This document shows, in pieces, positions 35,749 through 41,501 of a stretch of DNA of 41,501 nt. The position numbers were made by a program, and so were the translations under genes. The notes below the pieces were generated by a model. The model was not told where the DNA came from. It made no database searches and saw only the letters and a list, made by a program, of their open reading frames with translations. Source of the stretch: Utricularia gibba (taxonomy: Eukaryota; Streptophyta; Magnoliopsida; Lamiales; Lentibulariaceae); NCBI GenBank assembly GCA_002189035.1, contig NEEC01000161.1, forward strand, positions 1 through 41,501. The letters run 5' to 3'. Positions within the stretch are counted from its first letter, which is position 1. Every line of letters starts with the position of its first letter.

Positions 35749-36998
35749 TACTTTATACTGAGAGGCGGTCTTGGGGCACTTGGAACCGGAAAAAGGTCAG
35801 CTTAGGCCTTGGCCCAAAGTAAGTTGTAGCCCGGCAAAGAAAGTGATGTATTTATTAACGTTCGGTTTTCGGTGTTGCCTACATGGTTTTTCAAGGAACA
35901 GCTTCTCGTTTTGTGGCGGCCAGTCTCGCTAGGAACTTGGTCCGGGCCCGCGATTCTTTATGGCTCATGAGGACAAAAGGATGCAAATCGATGAATACAA
36001 TGTTGCATTTGTTTAAATTGCGATATCACGTGCACCCCACATGATTTTTCAACAACTTACTTTATACTGAGGAGGCGGTCTTGGGGGCACTTGGAACGGA
36101 AAAAGATCAGCTTAGGCCTTGGCCCAAAGTAAGTTGTAGTCCGGCAAATAAAGTGATGTATTTATTATCGTTCGGTTTTCGGGGGCTGCCTACATGGTTT
36201 TTCAAGGAACCGCTTCTCGTTTTGTGGCGGCCAGTCTCGCTGGGAACTTGGTCCTTGACCCCGATTCTGTATGGCTCATGAGGTCAACTGGATGCAAATC
36301 GATTAAAAAAAATGATGCATTTGTTTAAATTACGATGTCACGTGCACCCCACATGATTTTTTTAACAACATACTTTATACATGAGGAGGCGGTCTTGGGG
36401 GGCACTTGGAACCGGAAAAAGGTCAGCTTAGGCCTTGGCCCAAAGTAAGTTGTAGCCCGGCAAAGAAAGTGATGTATTTATTAACGTTCGGTTTTCGGTG
36501 TTGCCTACATGGTTTTTCAAGGAACAGCTTCTCGTTTTGTGGCGGCCAGTCTCGCTAGGAACTTGGTCCGGGCCGCGATTCTTTATGGCTCATGAGGACA
36601 AAAGGATGCAAATCGATGAATACAATGTTGCATTTGTTTAAATTGCGATATCACGTGCACCCCACATGATTTTTTCAACAACTTACTTTATACTTGAGCA
36701 GGCGGTCTTTGGGTGCACCTGGAACGGGACAAAGGTAGGTTTGGCTTGCACGAGAGTTAGTTGTAGTCCGGCAAATAAAGTGATGTATTTATTATCGTTC
36801 GGTTTTCGGGGGCTGCCTACATGGTTTTTCAAGGAACCGCTTCTCGTTTTGTGGCGGCCAGTCTCGCTGGGAACTTGGTCCTTGACCCCGATTCTGTATG
36901 GCTCATGAGGTCAACTGGATGCAAATCGATTAAAAAAAAATGATCCATTTGTTTAAATTATGATGTCACGTGCACCCCACATGATTTTTTCAACAACT
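35749..36998 (+). repeat. A-B dimer block, units 116-119
   Basis: Unit starts and types: 35749 A, 36058 B, 36371 A, 36684 B. B 36058 has an A-like first third through gtaag and switches to B at tagtccgg. B 36684 has atgatccatttg, a nine-A tract and ttatgatgtc, and precedes a chimera. Confidence 0.92.
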
Positions 36999-37310
36999 TA
37001 CTTTATACTTGAGAAGGCGGTCTTTGGGTGCACTTGGAACCGGAAAAAGATCAGCTTAGGCCTTGGCCCAAAGTAAGTTGTAGCCCGGCAAAGAAAGTGA
37101 TGTATTTATTAACGTTCGGTTTTCGGTGTTGCCTACATGGTTTTTCAAGGAACAGCTTCTCGTTTTGTGGCGGCCAGTCTCGCTGGGAACTTGGTCCTTG
37201 ACCCCGATTCTTATGGCTCATGAGGTCAACTGGATGCAAATCGATTAAAAAAATGATGCATTTGTTTAAATTGCGATATCACGTGCACCCCACATGATTT
37301 TTTCAACAAA
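36999..37310 (+). repeat. Chimeric A/B/A unit H12 (common junction)
   Basis: A markers through aacagc, B from ctgggaac through gattaaaaaaatgatg, A tail ttgcgatatc. It carries agatcagctt. The ttctta segment lacks the base that differs between A and B. Confidence 0.9.
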
Positions 37311-40300
37311 TACTTTATACTTGAGAAGGCGGTTTGGGTGCACTTGGAACCGGAAAAAGATCAGCTTAGGCCTTGGCCCAAAGTAAGTTGTAGCCCGGCA
37401 AAGAAAGTGATGTATTTATTAACGTTCGGTTTTCGGTGTTGCCTACATGGTTTTTCAAGGAACAGCTTCTCGTTTTGTGGCGGCCAGTCTCGCTAGGAAC
37501 TTGGTCCGGCCCGCGATTCTTTATGGCTCATGAGGACAAAAGGATGCAAATCGATGAATACAATGTTGCATTTGTTTAAATTGCGATATCACGTGCACCC
37601 CACATGATTTTTTCAACAACTTACTTTATACTTGAGCAGGCGGTCTTTGGGTGCACTTGGAACGGGACAAAGGTAAGGTTTGGCTTGCCCGAGAGTTAGT
37701 TGTAGTCCGGCAAATAAAGTGATGTATTTATTATCGTTCGGTTTTCGGGGGCTGCCTACATGGTTTTTCAAGGAACCGCTTCTCGTTTTGTGGCGGCCAG
37801 TCTCGCTGGGAACTTGGTCCTTGACCCCGATTCTGTATGGCTCATGAGGTCAACTGGATGCAAATCGATTAAAAAAAATGATGCATTTGTTTAAATTACG
37901 ATGTCACGTGCACCCCACATGATTTTTTTAACAACATACTTTATACATGAGGAGGCGGTCTTGGGGGGCACTTGGAACCGGAAAAAAGGTCAGCTTAGGC
38001 CTTGGCCCAAAGTAAGTTGTAGCCCGGCAAAGAAAGTGATGTATTTATTAACGTTCGGTTTTCGGTGTTGCCTACATGGTTTTTCAAGGAACAGCTTCTC
38101 GTTTTGTGGCGGCCAGTCTCGCTAGGAACTTGGTCCGGGCCCGCGATTCTTTATGGCTCATGAGGACAAAAGGATGCAAATCGATGAATACAATGTTGCA
38201 TTTGTTTAAATTGCGATATCACGTGCACCCCACATGATTTTTTCAACAACTTACTTTATACTTGAGCAGGCGGTCTTTGGGGGCACTTGGAACGGAAAAG
38301 GTAGGTTTGGCCTTGCCCAAAGTTAGTTGTAGTCCGGCAAATAAAGTGATGTATTTATTATCGTTCGGTTTTCGGGGGCTGCCTACATGGTTTTTCAAGG
38401 AACCGCTTCTCGTTTTGTGGCGGCCAGTCTCGCTGGGAACTTGGTCCTTGACCCCGATTCTGTATGGCTCATGAGGTCAACTGGATGCAAATCGATTAAA
38501 AAAAATGATGCATTTGTTTAAATTATGATGTCACGTGCACCCCACATGATTTTTTTAACAACATACTTTATACATGAGGAGGCGGTCTTGGGGGGCACTT
38601 GGAACCGGAAAAAGGTCAGCTTAGGCCTTGGCCCAAAGTAAGTTGTAGCCCGGCAAAGAAAGTGATGTATTTATTAACGTTCGGTTTTCGGTGTTGCCTA
38701 CATGGTTTTTCAAGGAACAGCTTCTCGTTTTGTGGCGGCCAGTCTCGCTAGGAACTTGGTCCGGGCCCGCGATTCTTTATGGCTCATGAGGACAAAAGGA
38801 TGCAAATCGATGAATACAATGTTGCATTTGTTTAAATTGCGATATCACGTGCACCCCACATGATTTTTTCAACAACTTACTTTATACTTGAGCAGGCGGT
38901 CTTTGGGTGCACCTGGAACGGACAAAGGTAAGGTTTGGCTTGCACGAGAGTTAGTTGTAGTCCGGCAAATAAAGTGATGTATTTATTATCGTTCGGTTTT
39001 CGGGGGCTGCCTACATGGTTTTTCAAGGAACCGCTTCTCGTTTTGTGGCGGCCAGTCTCGCTGGGAACTTGGTCCTTGACCCCGATTCTGTATGGCTCAT
39101 GAGGTCAACTGGATGCAAATCGATTAAAAAAATGATCCATTTGTTTAAATTATGATGTCACGTGCACCCCACATGATTTTTTCAACAACTTACTTTATAC
39201 TTGAGGAGGCGGTCTTTGGGCACTTGGAACCGGAAAAAGATCAGCTTAGGCCTTGGCCCAAAGTAAGTTGTAGCCCGGCAAAGAAAGTGATGTATTTATT
39301 AACGTTCGGTTTTCGGTTTGCCTACATGGTTTTTCAAGGAACAGCTTCTCGTTTTGTGGCGGCCAGTCTCGCTAGGAACTTGGTCCGGCCCCGATTCTTT
39401 ATGGCTCATGAGGACAAAAATGCAAATCGATGAATAAAATGTTGCATTTGTTTAAATTGCGATATCACGTGCACCCCACATGATTTTTTCAACAACTTAC
39501 TTTATACTTGAGCAGGCGGTCTTTGGGTGCACTTGGAACGGAAAAAGGTCAGCTTAGGCTTGCCCAAAGTAAGTTGTAGTCCGGCAAATAAAGTGATGTA
39601 TTTATTATCGTTCGGTTTTCGGGTTGCCTACATGGTTTTTCAAGGAACCGCTTCTCGTTTTGTGGCGGCCAGTCTCGCTGGGAACTTGGTCCTTGACCCC
39701 GATTCTGTATGGCTCATGAGGTCAACTGGATGCAAATCGATTAAAAAAAATGATGCATTTGTTTAAATTATGATGTCACGTGCACCCCACATGATTTTTT
39801 TCAACAACTTACTTTATACTTGAGAAGGCGGTCTTTGGGTGCACTTGGAACCGGAAAAAGATCAGCTTAGGCCTTGGCCCAAAGTAAGTTGTAGCCCGGC
39901 AAAGAAAGTGATGTATTTATTAACGTTCGGTTTTCGTGTTGCCTACATGGTTTTTCAAGGAACAGCTTCTCGTTTTGTGGCGGCCAGTCTCGCTAGGAAC
40001 TTGGTCCGGGGCCCGCGATTCTTTATGGCTCATGAGGACAAAAGGATGCAAATCGATGAATACAATGTTGCATTTGTTTAAATTGCGATATCACGTGCAC
40101 CCCACATGATTTTTTCAACAACTTACTTTATACTTGAGGAGGCGGTCTTTGGGCACTGGAACGGGACAAAGGTAAGCTTTGGCTTGCACCAGAGTTAGTT
40201 GTAGTCCGGCAAATAAAGTGATGTATTTATTATCGTTCGGTTTTCGGGGGCTGCCTACATGGTTTTTCAAGGAACCGCTTCTCGTTTTGTGGCGGCCAGT

Positions 40301-41371
40301 CTCGCTGGGAACTTGGTCCTTGACCCCGATTCTGTATGGCTCATGAGGTCAACTGGATGCAAATCGATTAAAAAAAAATGATGCATTTGTTTAAATTACG
40401 ATGTCACGTGCACCCCACATGATTTTTTTAACAACATACTTTATACTGAGGAGGCGGTCTTGGGGGCACTTGGAACCGGAAAAAATCAGCTTAGGCCTTG
40501 GCCCAAAGTAAGTTGTAGCGGCAAAGAAAGTGATGTATTTATTAACGTTCGGTTTTCGGTGTTGCCTACATGGTTTTTCAAGGAACAGCTTCTCGTTTTG
40601 TGGCGGCCAGTCTCGCTAGGAACTTGGTCCGGGCCCGCGATTCTTTATGGCTCATGAGGACAAAAGGATGCAAATCGATGAATACAATGTTGCATTTGTT
40701 TAAATTGCGATATCACGTGCACCCCACATGATTTTTTCAACAACTTACTTTATACATGAGGAGGCGGTCTAGGGGCACTTGGAATCGGAAAAAGATCAGC
40801 TTAGGCTTGGCCCAAAGTAAGTTGTAGTCCGGCAAATAAAGTGATGTATTTATTATCGTTCGGTTTTCGGGGGCTGCCTACATGGTTTTTCAAGGAACCG
40901 CTTCTCGTTTTGTGGCGGCCAGTCTCGCTGGGAACTTGGTCCTTGACCCCGATTCTGTATGGCTCATGAGGTCAACTGGATGCAAATCGATTAAAAAAAA
41001 TGATGCATTTGTTTAAATTATGATGTCACGTGCACCCCACATGATTTTTTTAACAACTTACTTTATACTGAGAGGCGGTCTTTGGGTGCACTTGGAACCG
41101 GAAAAAGGTCAGCTTAGGCCTTGGCCCAAAGTAAGTTGTAGCCCGGCAAAGAAAGTGATGTATTTATTAACGTTCGGTTTTCGGTGTTGCCTACATGGTT
41201 TTTCAAGGAACAGCTTCTCGTTTTGTGGCGGCCAGTCTCGCTAGGAACTTGGTCCGGGCCCGCGATTCTTTATGGCTCATGAGGACAAAAAGGATGCAAA
41301 TCGATGAATACAATGTTGCATTTGTTTAAATTGCGATATCACGTGCACCCCACATGATTTTTTCAACAACT
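37311..41371 (+). repeat. A-B dimer block, units 121-133
   Basis: Unit starts: A at 37311, 37937, 38564, 39191, 39810, 40437, 41059; B at 37622, 38252, 38878, 39498, 40124, 40746. Several B copies here (38252, 38878, 39498, 40746) end ttatgatgtc yet are followed by a normal A, unlike most earlier cases. A 39191 has several losses (ggtttgcc, ggtccggccccg, gaggacaaaaatgc). B 39498 and 40746 have an A-like first third. B 40746 also has the isolated changes ggtctagg and ggaatcgg. Confidence 0.92.
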
Positions 41372-41501
41372 TACTTTATACTTGAGCAGGCGGTCTTTGG
41401 GTGCACCTGGAACGGGACAAAGGTAAGGTTTGGCTTGCACGAGAGTTAGTTGTAGTCCGGCAATAAAAGTGATGTATTTATTATCGTTCGGTTTTCGGGG
41501 G
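41372..41501 (+). repeat. Partial terminal B unit, truncated by the window edge
   Basis: The first 130 bp of a B copy, through ttatcgttc and ttttcggggg. It has caataaaagtg where B normally has caaataaagtg. The array continues beyond the window. Confidence 0.93.

Larger units (their letters stand above)
1..41501 (+). repeat. Satellite DNA array, ~311 bp unit, A-B dimeric higher-order repeat
   Basis: The whole window is head-to-tail copies of one unit in one orientation. Every copy contains the same anchors in the same order: tactttata, ggcggtctt, gttgtag, gtgatgtatttatta, gcctacatggtttttcaagg, gtggcggccagtctcgct, ggctcatgagg, atgcaaatcgat, catttgtttaaatt and cacgtgcaccccacatgatt. I count 134 unit starts with mean spacing 311.1 bp; individual spacings run from about 300 to 316. 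Two diverged types alternate, giving a ~622 bp dimer, with twelve extra chimeric units. No unit is inverted and no unrelated insertion was found. Both edges cut the array, so its full length and its flanks are unknown. Such arrays are typical of eukaryotic heterochromatin; centromeric or subtelomeric identity is not shown by the sequence. Confidence 0.98.

Noticed and set aside
1-41501. CRISPR array or other prokaryotic repeat-spacer system
   Set aside because: The repeat is ~311 bp and contiguous, with no unique spacers and no associated genes. Adjacent units join directly.
1-41501. Tandem transposon, LTR array or ribosomal intergenic spacer repeats
   Set aside because: No terminal repeats, target-site duplications, primer-binding site, polypurine tract, transposase or reverse transcriptase motifs, and no rRNA or tRNA sequence are present anywhere.
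1-41501. Naming the satellite as a known family from its ~311-313 bp unit length
   Set aside because: Several plant and animal satellites have similar lengths, and I do not recognise the sequence itself. Length alone is not identification; a search of the A and B consensus against repeat databases would decide.

Overview
This window is a single uninterrupted satellite DNA array. From the first base to the last it consists of head-to-tail copies, all on the same strand, of a unit of about 311 bp. I located 134 unit starts, taking the sequence tactttata as phase: the first at position 1 and the last at 41372. That gives 133 complete units plus a partial one, with a mean spacing of 41371/133 = 311.1 bp. 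I see no protein-coding gene, RNA gene, transposable element, CRISPR array, telomere repeat or unique flanking sequence. The short open frames that occur in each unit are by-products of the repeat.

The units fall into two diverged types, A and B, distinguished by about ten groups of linked differences. A carries aaagaaag, ttaacgttc, gtgttgcc, aacagc, ctaggaac, ccgggcccgcg, gaggacaaaagg, gatgaatacaatg and ttgcgatatc. B carries aaataaag, ttatcgttc, gggggctgcc, aaccgc, ctgggaac, ccttgacccc, gaggtcaactgg, gattaaaaaaaatg and ttacgatgtc. A and B alternate, so the basic higher-order repeat is an A-B dimer of about 622 bp. At twelve places an extra A/B chimeric unit (H) sits between a B and the next A, giving a local A-B-H trimer and shifting the alternation by one unit. 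H units start at 4345, 5891, 10549, 15214, 16763, 18936, 20466, 21399, 27950, 34499, 35440 and 36999. All twelve carry the GATC-containing form of the early A segment (agatcag, not aggtcag). Eight share the same A-to-B junction.

Variation inside the array is uneven. The last two thirds of each unit is almost invariant within a type. The first ~95 bp, especially in B, differs from copy to copy, and many B units have A-like sequence there. Many missing bases lie exactly at columns where A and B, or two subtypes, disagree. That suggests part of the apparent variation comes from consensus calling on mixed repeat reads, though real recombinants are clearly present too.

A long satellite array with a ~311 bp unit and a dimeric higher-order structure points to a eukaryote, from centromeric, pericentromeric or subtelomeric heterochromatin. 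Units of 300-360 bp are common in plants, but I do not recognise the family and cannot name the organism. CpG is plentiful (15 in the A consensus), unlike old, heavily methylated and deaminated vertebrate satellites. The chromosomal location cannot be inferred because both window edges lie inside the array.
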